Below are positions 54,670 to 62,799 of a DNA stretch of 64,000 nt, piece by piece. Position numbers and translations under genes: made by a program. Every line of letters begins with the position of its first letter. The first letter of the stretch is position 1. The stretch is from assembly GCA_040388625.1 (NCBI GenBank), contig JAZKBK010000003.1, forward strand, positions 434,001-498,000, in the 5' to 3' direction. The DNA comes from Gemmatimonadota bacterium (GTDB lineage Bacteria; Gemmatimonadota; Gemmatimonadetes; Gemmatimonadales; Gemmatimonadaceae). The notes below the pieces were generated by a model, which searched no databases, was not told where the DNA came from, and saw only the letters and a list, made by a program, of their open reading frames with translations.

Positions 54670-55380
54670 ATGCAACGTGCTACAGTCAAAGCGAGCGCCA
54701 AGCTCGCGCTTCTGGTCGTCATACTGGCCGCGACGTTCATCGTCGCGCGCCATCTTGGGCTGTCGCACGGGGGGATGACGAAATTTGCCCAGCGTGCGCG
54801 GGCGCTGCGCGATGCCCCGTATGCTGTGCCGCTATTCCTGCTGGTTTATGCAGTTGCCGGGACACTGGGCGTGCCCGGCTCAGTGCTTACGCTTACGGGC
54901 GGAGCAGTGTTCGGCTTCGAGCTGGGCACGCTCCTCAACTGGATCGGGGCCTCGATCGCCGCGATCGGCGGCTACTGGCTCGCCAGACTTCTCGGCAAGG
55001 ACGCCGTCGAGCGCATCGGCGGACGAAAGATCTACGCCCTCGAGAAACTGGCAGATGCCCACGCTTTCTCCACGGTCCTGCGGCTGCGGCTGATACCCGT
55101 GCTGCCGTTCAACGCCCTGAATTTCGCCTGCGGCCTCGTCGGGCTCGATTTCGCGTCGTATGTGGCCGGCACGATGATCGGCGACTTGCCGGTGACTGCC
55201 GCCTACACCTACTTCGCCGACGCCCTGCTGTCCGGCGTCGCCGGCGCCCGCCGCACCGCGTTGTTCCACGCGTCGATCGCCGGCGCACTCCTGATCCTCC
55301 TCTCCTTCGTCCCCGGGATGATCAAGCGGGCGAGGGAACGCCGGGCCAAAGAAATTCGCGAGAGAGAAAGTCGAGCTTGA
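54670..55380 (+). CDS. TVP38/TMEM64-family VTT-domain membrane protein
   Basis: Integral membrane protein of 236 residues of the TVP38/TMEM64 (DedA-related) family. The VTT core is present: GTLGVPGSVLTLTGGAVFG, GASIAAIGGYWLARLLGKDA, FSTVLRLRLIPVLPFNALNFACGL, and FASYVAGTMIGDLPVTA. The C terminus is a basic helical tail. A second VTT-domain protein (DedA type) is at about 20.1 kb, so the region encodes two such scramblase-like proteins. Upstream gap to M28 is 90 bases (divergent). Confidence 0.9.
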   Translation: MQRATVKASAKLALLVVILAATFIVARHLGLSHGGMTKFAQRARALRDAPYAVPLFLLVYAVAGTLGVPGSVLTLTGGAVFGFELGTLLNWIGASIAAIGGYWLARLLGKDAVERIGGRKIYALEKLADAHAFSTVLRLRLIPVLPFNALNFACGLVGLDFASYVAGTMIGDLPVTAAYTYFADALLSGVAGARRTALFHASIAGALLILLSFVPGMIKRARERRAKEIRERESRA

Positions 55381-55401
55381 CAGGCAGTTGAGTGACATAT
55401 A

Positions 55402-55423
55402 GTGTATTAGGCAACTGGTACAC
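55402..55423. promoter_or_regulatory. GntR/YtrA-type operator candidate
   Basis: An inverted repeat GTGTA-N12-TACAC (55402-55406 and 55419-55423) located 16 bases before the GntR gene start. YtrA-type GntR regulators repress their own ABC transporter operon through similar sites; the position suits autoregulation. Confidence 0.55.
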
Positions 55424-55438
55424 CATAACACCGCTGTT

Positions 55439-55825
55439 ATGCTAATCTCGCTGGATCCACAGGACACCAGACCCATCTACATCCAGATCGTGGATGAGGT
55501 ACGACGTGCGCTCGTTCTCGGCACGCTGGCGCCGGACGGCCCTCTCCCATCGGTCAGGGACCTCGCTGTCAAGCTGCGAGTGAATCCGAATACCGTGAGC
55601 CAGGCTTATCGTGAACTCGAGCGGCAGGGCATGGTTTACGTGCGCCGAGGACAGGGGACGTATGCCTCACCCGGCCACACGGATGGAGTAGAGCGTCGCA
55701 CACTGGCTGAAGGGGTCGCGCGGCGAGCTCTGCACGACGCGAGACGCAACGGGCTCGGCGTGGATGAGCTCGTCGACGCCATCCGAAGCTACGAAGCCCA
55801 ACGCAAGCAAGAGGAACCACTATGA
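55439..55825 (+). CDS. GntR/YtrA-family transcriptional regulator
   Basis: A 128-residue regulator with a winged helix-turn-helix (PSVRDLAVKLRVNPNTVSQA, recognition helix followed by YRELERQGMVYVRRGQGTY) and only a short C-terminal helical extension, the YtrA-subfamily architecture. Its stop overlaps the ABC ATPase start as ATGA. Likely represses the downstream transporter from the palindrome just upstream. Confidence 0.93.
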   Translation: MLISLDPQDTRPIYIQIVDEVRRALVLGTLAPDGPLPSVRDLAVKLRVNPNTVSQAYRELERQGMVYVRRGQGTYASPGHTDGVERRTLAEGVARRALHDARRNGLGVDELVDAIRSYEAQRKQEEPL

Positions 55826-56745
55826 CGAGCTCCCTACCAACGCGACTCCGCGACGGCGAGCTCGCCGTCGATACACGAGGACTTACCAAGCGATTTGGTG
55901 ATCAGGTAGCACTGAACGACGTGACGCTGCAGGTTCCGACAGGGGCCGTGTATCTGCTGGTTGGACCCAATGGTGCTGGCAAGAGCACGACGCTCAAGGT
56001 ACTGCTCGATCTGGTGCGCACCGAGCAGGGAGCTGCGGAGGTGTTCGGCCTGGACACGCGCGAACGCGCGCCGGAAGTGCGCGCGAACGTCGGCTACGTG
56101 CCCGAGTTTCCCACTTGGGGATATGGATGGATGCGCGTTGGCCGCCTGCTCGAGCATCACGCTCTGTACTATCCAACATGGGACGCGGACTACGCCGCGA
56201 AGCTGATGCAGAAGTTCGATCTTCGCACGGATCGGAAGATGGGAGTGCTTTCCAAGGGGCAAGCACGTCGCGTTCACCTGACGATGGCGCTGGCACATCG
56301 GCCGCCGCTGCTGCTGCTGGATGAGCCGACCGACGGTCTCGATCCATTCATGCGCGACGAGACGCTCGGCGTGCTTGCAGACCATCTTGCCGCATCACCG
56401 ACGACCGTCGTCCTTTCGACGCATCACGTCGAGGAAGTGGAAGGGTTGGCGGACCACATCGGCGTGTTGCGGAACGGGGAGCTGCGCGCGCAGATGTCGC
56501 GCGACGATCTGAACGCCGGTCTGCGCCGATATCGCGTCGAGGTACCTGACGGCTGGAGCGGTGTAGCGTCGCTCAACGGCACAGTGCTCCGTCGTGTGGC
56601 CGCGCCGCGCGAAGTGCAGTGGACGGTGTGGGGTCCGGAAGCCGAGATAGTTCAGATGCTGACGGGCTCGGGCGGAACGGTGCGCGAGGTAGCCCGCCTT
56701 TCACTGATCGATGCAACGCTCGCACTTCTGAACCCGAACGACTGA
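55822..56745 (+). CDS. ABC transporter ATP-binding protein
   Basis: ATPase subunit of 307 residues: Walker A GPNGAGKSTTL, Q-loop region, signature SKGQARRVHLTMAL and Walker B LLLLDEPTDGLDP with H-loop STHHVEEVEG. The signature begins SKGQ rather than SGGQ, as in many YtrB/CcmA-type exporters. A GAGGAA element precedes the start. Cotranscribed with the GntR regulator and the next permease; the last 90 residues form an unconserved C-terminal extension. Confidence 0.92.
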   Translation: MTSSLPTRLRDGELAVDTRGLTKRFGDQVALNDVTLQVPTGAVYLLVGPNGAGKSTTLKVLLDLVRTEQGAAEVFGLDTRERAPEVRANVGYVPEFPTWGYGWMRVGRLLEHHALYYPTWDADYAAKLMQKFDLRTDRKMGVLSKGQARRVHLTMALAHRPPLLLLDEPTDGLDPFMRDETLGVLADHLAASPTTVVLSTHHVEEVEGLADHIGVLRNGELRAQMSRDDLNAGLRRYRVEVPDGWSGVASLNGTVLRRVAAPREVQWTVWGPEAEIVQMLTGSGGTVREVARLSLIDATLALLNPND

Positions 56746-56751
56746 CATACG

Positions 56752-57582
56752 ATGACATCCACATCATTGCATCCAACGCCGTCGTCGCGGACCGTGGCGA
56801 CCGAGCAATTTCGCGCGGTGGGGCTGGCGCTGCGGACGGAGGGGGTCTTCTTTGTCGCAGCGTTGATCCTCTTCGGCGCGCTCATCATCGTCTCCGCCGT
56901 ACGGTTCGCGCAAGGTGATCATTCACCGAACGCGCACATGGGATTCAGCTACAATAGTTCAGGCGCCATTCCGATGTTTCTGGTTGGCCTTCTCATCCCG
57001 TTCGGTGTGTGGCGGAGCGAGGATCCTGCACGGCGTTCCTACCACTGGTCCATGCCTGTCGCGCGGGGGCCGCATACGGTGGTGAAGCTGTTGTCCGGTT
57101 GGGGATGGCTGATGATCGCGACGATACTGTATCTCCTCTTCATCATCGCTGTCGCGTATTCAGTTTCGATGATCACCGGGGAGCAGCCCTGGCAGCGTCC
57201 GACACCAGCATGGGAATGGGCGGTGGCATTCACCGCACCGACGCTTGGCTATCTGTTGACGTCCATCGCAGTCATTGGCAGCGACCATCCATGGCGCTGG
57301 ATTGGCGGCATTCTCATCGGCTATGGCGTACTGCTCGCAGTGCTGAAGTCGTTCGGCATGGAGGACTTCGCCCGTGCGCTCAACACTATCACCGACGGGA
57401 GATACGGTCTCAACGCCGCGCTGTTCGGAGCGGTCACCGACGGAGCGCGAGGCGTCACCGTCGGAGTGACGCGGGAAACAATGGCGACGATGCGAATGGG
57501 GACGTGGGTGTTGGCCATGCCGCTATGGATCATCGGCTCGGCAATCGCGGTCACAGTCGCATCCTACAGGCATCGCGAATAG
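56752..57582 (+). CDS. ABC transporter permease
   Basis: Membrane protein of 276 residues with about six hydrophobic segments, for example FFVAALILFGALIIVSAV, SGAIPMFLVGLLIPFGVW, and WLMIATILYLLFIIAVAYSV. Starts six bases after the ATPase stop. The long lumenal loop with SEDPARRSYHWSMPVARGP is typical of ABC-2-like permeases in YtrA-regulated operons. Forms the transporter with the preceding ATPase; substrate unknown. Confidence 0.83.
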   Translation: MTSTSLHPTPSSRTVATEQFRAVGLALRTEGVFFVAALILFGALIIVSAVRFAQGDHSPNAHMGFSYNSSGAIPMFLVGLLIPFGVWRSEDPARRSYHWSMPVARGPHTVVKLLSGWGWLMIATILYLLFIIAVAYSVSMITGEQPWQRPTPAWEWAVAFTAPTLGYLLTSIAVIGSDHPWRWIGGILIGYGVLLAVLKSFGMEDFARALNTITDGRYGLNAALFGAVTDGARGVTVGVTRETMATMRMGTWVLAMPLWIIGSAIAVTVASYRHRE

Positions 57583-57593
57583 CCGCAATTCAG

Positions 57594-57986
57594 TTACACG
57601 ACAAGCTCGAGGAAGAGCGCGTCCAGCTCCGCGTTGACATCGGCGCAAACACCCTCGTGCACGGGACCGCTCTGGATCACATCCGATCGCGGAGCGGTGA
57701 GCCAGTGGAATCGCTCGGACGGAGACCCGAAGGCGAGTGTCCCGCCCTCGCCTTCTGAATTGCACACCGCTCTGTACGTCATCAGGTAGCGCATCAGCAA
57801 CTCTACATCCACGTGTGGCGCGCGCGCGGAGAGTGCGGCGCGCTCAGCCAGCACGCGCATCCCGACGAACTGAGCGGTTGGCGCGTGCAGTATGACGCCG
57901 ACCGGCACCGACGATCCGATGTGAACGTGCGGCACGACACGGAGCACTGCGAAATTGTACGGGATGTTGCGCACAGGTGTCGTCAT
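57594..57986 (-). CDS. DUF3037 family protein
   Basis: 130-residue cytoplasmic protein with the DUF3037 pattern, beginning YNFAVLRVVPHVHIGSSVPVG and including a middle Arg/Asp-rich segment and CNSEGEGGTLAFGSPSERF. It begins seven bases after the HipA-like kinase stop and the two genes are usually neighbours in other bacteria. Function unknown; a regulatory partner of the kinase is a reasonable guess. Confidence 0.8.
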   Translation of the reverse strand: MTTPVRNIPYNFAVLRVVPHVHIGSSVPVGVILHAPTAQFVGMRVLAERAALSARAPHVDVELLMRYLMTYRAVCNSEGEGGTLAFGSPSERFHWLTAPRSDVIQSGPVHEGVCADVNAELDALFLELVV

Positions 57987-57993
57987 GGCGTCA

Positions 57994-58836
57994 TCACCTG
58001 CGTGCGGTCCGTTGACGCGGGACATCGGTGAGCCGCTCCGCTCGCATTCTCCCGGCAGTCTCGGCGAACGCGCGTGGAGCAGCGAGACGCGTCGTGAGAT
58101 ACTCGACGTAACGTGCGCGCGCCGCAGCGGGGGTATCCCCGTCAGCCCTGTACGCATCATCTTCCAGCAAACCGTCAGGAACGCGAGCGACGATGTTCGT
58201 CAACACATCCCGGCCGAGCATCGCGGCCATCCCGGCATCCACCGCGCTCACGTCGTCCGCGTGCGTCAGCAGCACGTGGTCACGAACCAGCGGAAATGGC
58301 GATTGCATGCGCGCGGTGTCCACGGATTGCCAATCATGATGGGCATAGAGCGCGGCGCCATGATCGATGAGCCACGGACTGCGCTCCCAGATCATGAGAT
58401 TGGTATTGCGCGCGGTACGATCGGGGTTAGTCAGAAACGCGTCGAGCCAGACGATCCGGGTGGCAAGAGGAACGGGTATGAGCTCACCCGCCGCGGTCGC
58501 ATCGAAGTTGAACGCGCCGTCCAGGTAGCGAAGGCCGACGTTGATACCATGACTCTTCCGCAGTACCTCGCCGATTTCCGGATCCGGCTCGCTGCGGCCG
58601 AAAGTCTCCGAGATGTGCACGAGTGCGAGCGACGGCACTGGAAGACCGAGCGTGTCGGCCAACATCCCACCGATGAGCTCGGCGACAAGGGCCTTCGCAC
58701 CCTGTCCCGCCCCACGAAACTTGACGACGAACATGCCGTCGTCCGTATCCACTATCGCCGGAAGCGAGCCTCCCTCACGTAGTGGCTGGACGTATCTCTG
58801 CGCAGCGAGAGTGGGTAATGCATTCGTGCTGGACAT
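57994..58836 (-). CDS. HipA-like kinase domain protein
   Basis: 280-residue protein with a HipA-type kinase C-terminal domain. The catalytic-loop-like NPDRTARNTNLM and the metal-binding-loop-like LIDHGAALYAHH are the clearest sites; the N-terminal YVQPLREGGSLPAIVDTDDG and VVKFRGAGQ resemble the nucleotide site. No HipB-type antitoxin gene accompanies it; instead DUF3037 follows with a seven-base gap. Start ATG 58836 lacks a clear Shine-Dalgarno. Not a classical toxin-antitoxin pair. Confidence 0.78.
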   Translation of the reverse strand: MSSTNALPTLAAQRYVQPLREGGSLPAIVDTDDGMFVVKFRGAGQGAKALVAELIGGMLADTLGLPVPSLALVHISETFGRSEPDPEIGEVLRKSHGINVGLRYLDGAFNFDATAAGELIPVPLATRIVWLDAFLTNPDRTARNTNLMIWERSPWLIDHGAALYAHHDWQSVDTARMQSPFPLVRDHVLLTHADDVSAVDAGMAAMLGRDVLTNIVARVPDGLLEDDAYRADGDTPAAARARYVEYLTTRLAAPRAFAETAGRMRAERLTDVPRQRTARR

Positions 58837-58897
58837 CCAGGAGAATATAGCGCGCCGGTTGATTCCGGCGCACCGTATTCTCACCCCTGCTGCGTCG

Positions 58898-59989
58898 CTA
58901 TGCGGCCACTCCGCTCGCACTGTGAGCTGCGGCAGACGCCCCGGCCGTTATCACCTGCGCGGAGACCCGTTCCATTTCTTCCAGTTGCGGGCTACTCTGA
59001 AGCAGCAGGAGATCGACACCAGCATCCGCGAATTCTTCCACGCGGGACGCGACCTGCTCGGGCGTTCCAGTCAAGCCGGCACGAAGACCGCGATTCGACA
59101 CGGAGTAATCCTCGATGCTGACGCGCTGCTCCAGCTTGGTGTTCGCGATCCAGTCTGCATAGTTTCCGTAGCCCGGAGTGCCAGGTGATACCGTCGTGAT
59201 GCGCGCGACCTCCTCGCGTACTTCAGCTTCGCTGTCACGCACGATCGCGTAGCCGGCAACGCCGAATTGCAGCGGTGGAAGCTCGACGCCGAGCGCGTCG
59301 CTGGCCTGCTCGCGCAAGCGACGCATGTCCGCAATCTTCGGTGCGATTCGCTCGGGCGGATCTCCGTGCATGACGTACGCATCGCACTGTCGCGTGATCA
59401 TGCGCTTCGCCGCATCCGATTCGCCGCCGGCGTAGATCGTGGGGCGCGGACGCTCCAAACGCGAAACGGGCTTCGGCTCGAGAACCAGCTCGTCGATCGT
59501 GTAGTACTTGCCGCTGTAATCGAGCTTCTCCTCGCTCCACGCAGCGCTCACCACGTCGAGCCACTCGGACGTGCGCGCGTATCTGTCATCGTGCTCGTCG
59601 AATGCGACGCCGTAACGTCGCGCCTCGTCCTTCCACCACGCCGAGACCACGTTGAGCGACAGACGGCCATTCGAGATGCGATCGATCGTCGCGGCCTGCT
59701 TCGCAAGTAGCGCAGGCGGATGAAACGACGGACGAACGGCGACCATCACCTCCAGCGTCTGCGTCACCGCCACAAGCGCGGCCGCGGTACTCCACGCATC
59801 CAGTGACGGTGCATTGATTCCCTTGATGTCGTTCAGCAGCAACTCCGCGACGAGCGTGATGTCGTAACCGAGCTCCTCGCTTCTGCGCGCGAGCCGCGAG
59901 ACGTAATCCCACGACGCCTGCATGTTCTCGTCTTCCACGTTGCGCAGCCAGCCACCGAACACCGGCATCCAGTATCCATACCGCATCAT
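58898..59989 (-). CDS. LLM-class FMNH2-dependent monooxygenase (SsuD-like)
   Basis: Luciferase-like flavin monooxygenase of 363 residues. The N terminus has GYWMPVFGGWLRNV, followed by DYVSRLARRSEELGYDITLVAE, NGRLSLNVVSAWWKDEARRYG, and the late NIVDYSVSNRGLRAGLTGTP-like region, all typical of alkanesulfonate monooxygenases and their relatives. The start overlaps the ATP-grasp stop (ATGATG), so the pair is translationally coupled, and both sit under the SAM-II riboswitch. No SsuE-type reductase or transporter is adjacent. The substrate is unknown. Confidence 0.85.
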   Translation of the reverse strand: MMRYGYWMPVFGGWLRNVEDENMQASWDYVSRLARRSEELGYDITLVAELLLNDIKGINAPSLDAWSTAAALVAVTQTLEVMVAVRPSFHPPALLAKQAATIDRISNGRLSLNVVSAWWKDEARRYGVAFDEHDDRYARTSEWLDVVSAAWSEEKLDYSGKYYTIDELVLEPKPVSRLERPRPTIYAGGESDAAKRMITRQCDAYVMHGDPPERIAPKIADMRRLREQASDALGVELPPLQFGVAGYAIVRDSEAEVREEVARITTVSPGTPGYGNYADWIANTKLEQRVSIEDYSVSNRGLRAGLTGTPEQVASRVEEFADAGVDLLLLQSSPQLEEMERVSAQVITAGASAAAHSASGVAA

Positions 59990-60978
59990 GCCACCTCTTC
60001 CGCTACGAAGCCCGCGCGCTCCGCGAGATAATCAACGAGCCGCACGAACGGGTCGAAGCCAATCACGTTCTCCGCATCGGCGACGAAATTCGAGAGTGCG
60101 TTGATGTCGTAGAAGTAGTGCTTGCCATCGCGATCGTCCACGAGGTACTCGACCCCGCCGACATCGAGATTGGCGGCGCGCGCAATCTGCTCGACCTGCG
60201 CGATGATCTCGGCAGACGGAGTGGTGCCTTCGACGCGGAGGCCGGTCTTCGGTGCGTCCACCGCGCAGGCCCCACGCACGAGCTCGACGCCATTGGTGGT
60301 CTGGCACGCGTCGGCCGGGCAGAGATCGAACGACCCGGTCGCCGGAAAGACGTTTATCGCGTACAGATATTTCCCGCCCAGTGTCTCTACGCGCGTGATG
60401 TGACCGTCACGGAGTGGTGCAGCCTCCTGCACGAGTGCGGTTCCATCGACACCCAGAAAGACGTTCCCGCTCGCTACCTCACGCTCGAGCGCTTCAGCGG
60501 TCTCATACTTCACGATACCCGCGCCACTTCCGCCGATGTTCGCCTTCACGAGCACCGGATAACGCAGCCCCTCGGCGGCGCGAACAGCCTGCGCCGGATC
60601 GTTGATCACGCGCGAGCGCGGGTACGGCAAGCCGAGCGACTCGAGGATGTCGAGCTGGGTCGCCTTGGACAGTTCGTAAGAGTAGCACTCGCTGCCGTTC
60701 ACGACCGGAATGCCCAACCGCTCGACGTGGCGAAGCCAGTGCAGTGTGTAGAATGTGGACTGCGCGTGGCCACGCAGATATGCGGACGGACTCGCGCGGT
60801 TTACGACGAGTGAGTACGGTGCCGTCCGTTCGGAAGGATCGAACGTGTGAGCGGCGGCGTCCAGTCTGGCATATGGAATTTCTCTGCGATCCAGCTCCGC
60901 AAAGAGCGGCCGGAACCAGTCCGGATGCTCGTGGTAGATCGCGATCGGCTTTGCTGCGAATGAATCGATGCGTGTCAT
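59986..60978 (-). CDS. ATP-grasp ligase (RimK-like)
   Basis: 330-residue protein of the ATP-grasp fold. The N-terminal domain (KPIAIYHEHPDWFRPLFAEL, VVNRASPSAYLRG) precedes the ATP-grasp core with YPVLVKANIGGSGAGIVKY near the nucleotide site and the metal/ATP ligands in DVGGVEYLVDDRDGKHYFYDI. ATG 60978 was chosen; upstream frame to 61062 lies in the leader. First gene of the SAM-II-regulated operon; substrate amino or carboxylate is unknown, but the fold predicts an ATP-dependent C-N bond (or similar) formation. Confidence 0.8.
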   Translation of the reverse strand: MTRIDSFAAKPIAIYHEHPDWFRPLFAELDRREIPYARLDAAAHTFDPSERTAPYSLVVNRASPSAYLRGHAQSTFYTLHWLRHVERLGIPVVNGSECYSYELSKATQLDILESLGLPYPRSRVINDPAQAVRAAEGLRYPVLVKANIGGSGAGIVKYETAEALEREVASGNVFLGVDGTALVQEAAPLRDGHITRVETLGGKYLYAINVFPATGSFDLCPADACQTTNGVELVRGACAVDAPKTGLRVEGTTPSAEIIAQVEQIARAANLDVGGVEYLVDDRDGKHYFYDINALSNFVADAENVIGFDPFVRLVDYLAERAGFVAEEVA

Positions 60979-61062
60979 GGCGGTTGTTCCGTGAGGCCGC
61001 CAACACGATTCGCTGCACCGCCAGTGAGAGTCTGTCCGAGCACTCACCGCTGGCAACGACAA

Positions 61063-61092
61063 AGCCCGGGCTACGTGTTGTCGCCCGGGCTA
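61063..61092 (-). promoter_or_regulatory. Leader hairpin downstream of the SAM-II aptamer (candidate expression platform)
   Basis: On the minus strand the aptamer is followed by a 9-bp stem with palindromic GCCCGGGC arms (61063-61071 and 61083-61091). Next is a weak T-rich stretch, TTTGTCGTT, which can also pair with CGACAA in the loop, so two alternative foldings are possible. A further hairpin (GTGAG/CTCAC) lies closer to the start codon. The design suits a switch, but the mechanism is inference. Confidence 0.45.
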
Positions 61093-61093
61093 T

Positions 61094-61150
61094 CTCGCGT
61101 TTTAGCTCATTTTTTTACGTGGCGGCAATTGGCGGCAAATCACCACGAAA
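61094..61150 (-). ncRNA. SAM-II riboswitch aptamer
   Basis: Read on the minus strand. P1 stem CGTGG/CCACG encloses a 20-base L1 loop with the conserved TGATTT at its 5' end and TTGC near its 3' end. After P1 come 11 bases and the conserved GCTAAA (61106-61101), then a tail that can pair into the loop. The spacing of 11 bases and the loop length of 20 nearly equal the known SAM-II metX structure (11 and 19). This is a pseudoknot that binds S-adenosylmethionine and usually reduces expression when SAM is high. It lies about 115 bases before the ATP-grasp start. Confidence 0.85.
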
Positions 61151-61157
61151 TCAGTTG

Positions 61158-61193
61158 TACTCTGATCGTAATCGGGACGCCGGAGCCTGTCAA
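61158..61193 (-). promoter_or_regulatory. Sigma-70-type promoter for the SAM-II leader transcript
   Basis: On the minus strand a perfect -35 TTGACA (61188-61193) is 17 bases from TACGAT (61165-61170), four of six matches to the -10 consensus. Transcription would start near 61158, so the SAM-II aptamer begins about ten bases into the RNA. Confidence 0.75.
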
Positions 61194-61289
61194 CACGAGC
61201 GAATCCGCATGTCGCCGAAGTTGCGCGAGCGTGCGATGAGCGGACTGTAAACGACGGCGAACGGGAAACGAAATCGAAATCCCGCGGAG

Positions 61290-61547
61290 CTAGTTGCCCG
61301 CGAGCACGCGGTGAATGTCACTCGCATACGCCTTTCTGTATGCGTCGCTGAGACGACGGTCATCGCTGTCCAGACGATTTCTGTATTCCCGCGCGGTCGT
61401 TCGGGAGGAGTCGGCGGTGCTGCCGCCGCCCTGCTCCTCGATCGCGCGCGCGCGGCCGTACCAGTAGTCGCGCTTCTCTTCGTGCCGGTTGAACTCGTCT
61501 ATGACGGAATGGTCGGCGGGGAACGCTGGATCGAGAGGGATTGGCAT
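61290..61547 (-). CDS. Small charged protein of unknown function
   Basis: An 85-residue, hydrophilic, Asp/Arg-rich protein starting at ATG 61547 with no clear Shine-Dalgarno. It has no signal or membrane segment and no recognised family; helical content is likely (EKRDYWYGRARAIEEQGGG). The long frame to 62138 is antisense-overlapping with the rhodanese gene, so only this 3' part is retained. Its stop lies 97 bases before the SAM-II promoter. Confidence 0.5.
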   Translation of the reverse strand: MPIPLDPAFPADHSVIDEFNRHEEKRDYWYGRARAIEEQGGGSTADSSRTTAREYRNRLDSDDRRLSDAYRKAYASDIHRVLAGN

Positions 61548-61660
61548 CGAGGGCTCGGCGGAGGGATGGAAGGAGCCGGAGTGGGCTCGTTCTGATTGCT
61601 CCGGACAAGCAACCGTGTTGAAAGGTACTACGTGGGCAGGGCGGCGTGACCCGGATCCGG

Positions 61661-62572
61661 CTACGGATCCACGCCGGAGGCGACCGGATAGTCGCTGTGG
61701 CGGCTCCAATCCTCGAATGAGCCATCGTACAGGCGAACCGGCACGCCAAGACGCCGGAGCTGCACGTAATCGACGCTGGCAGTCTGTCCGATGTGGCAAT
61801 AGACGACGACCGGCTTGTCCAGCGACACGCCGGCGGCGGTAAACCGGGCGCGGGCTTGTTCCGGTGTGAGATAGACGTTCGTTACGCTGTCGGCGAGGGT
61901 CAGAAAATAGACATTGCGGGCGCCTGGTACGTGCCCGGCCCGAGCCGCGCTGTGACCTTTCGCCGAGCCGTTGTAGAACTCGGGAGCGCGTGCGTCGACG
62001 ATCGTCATGCTCGCGTCGGCGAGGTGTGCTCGAACGTACGCACCGTCCGCTACCGCATCCTTGCGCGTTGTTACGTGAAGGCTTCCACGCGCAAAGCTCG
62101 GGGCGGTCATCGCAGACGCTCCACCGGCGGCCTTCCACGCGTCATATCCACCATCGAGGATGTGCGTACGATCGCCGAGTCCGATGTAGTCGAGAGTAAC
62201 GTAGGCTCGTGCGACCGGGCTCAGCCATCGCGACGTGCTGTAAAGCACGATGGTGCTCCCGTCCGACACGCCAAGCGTCTCGAAGACCTTCCGAAGCGAA
62301 TCCGCCGGCACCAATTGCATCGTCAGAGCACCGTTGCTGCCGTCGCCCGTGAAGATGGAATGAAAATCAAGCTTTCGCGCGCCTGGTATGTGACCGGATT
62401 CGTACGGATCCGGCGAATCCATGCCAGACATCGTGAGATCGAGGACGACGAGATTCGGATCGTTGACGTGGGTACGGAGCCACGCCGCCGTGACGAGTAT
62501 GTCCGGCTTGGGTGTTGGACGGCTGGTCGGGGCGATAGCTGACAGCGATGCGAGAAGCAGGAATTGAATCAT
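61661..62572 (-). CDS. Exported tandem rhodanese (sulfurtransferase)
   Basis: 303-residue protein with a signal peptide and two rhodanese domains. The first has IVLYSTSRWLSPVARAY where the active-site Cys is replaced by Ser and is thus inactive. The second has VVVYCHIGQTASVDYVQ, with Cys in the CHIGQTA loop, as in thiosulfate/3-mercaptopyruvate sulfurtransferases. Both domains show the ESGHIPGARKL and RAGHVPGARNVYF CDC25-type signature. Likely periplasmic sulfur transfer. Confidence 0.9.
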   Translation of the reverse strand: MIQFLLLASLSAIAPTSRPTPKPDILVTAAWLRTHVNDPNLVVLDLTMSGMDSPDPYESGHIPGARKLDFHSIFTGDGSNGALTMQLVPADSLRKVFETLGVSDGSTIVLYSTSRWLSPVARAYVTLDYIGLGDRTHILDGGYDAWKAAGGASAMTAPSFARGSLHVTTRKDAVADGAYVRAHLADASMTIVDARAPEFYNGSAKGHSAARAGHVPGARNVYFLTLADSVTNVYLTPEQARARFTAAGVSLDKPVVVYCHIGQTASVDYVQLRRLGVPVRLYDGSFEDWSRHSDYPVASGVDP

Positions 62573-62799
62573 GATCTGGCTGTGTGGGGTGGTCGATGCA
62601 TCGGAGTCAATGATTCAACCCGTGTCGGGCTCTCACAATTGCAAATGCGATGAATAACGCAGGGATGTGGATGAACGACGCTCCTCCACGACGAGTCGGT
62701 GCGACAGTCCCCGGGGCAACCATCGCACCCTCTCGAAGGGTCTGACTCGGTGCAAGCTTCACTCTTGCGAGGAATGCGTCTCCCACATATTGGTATTGC

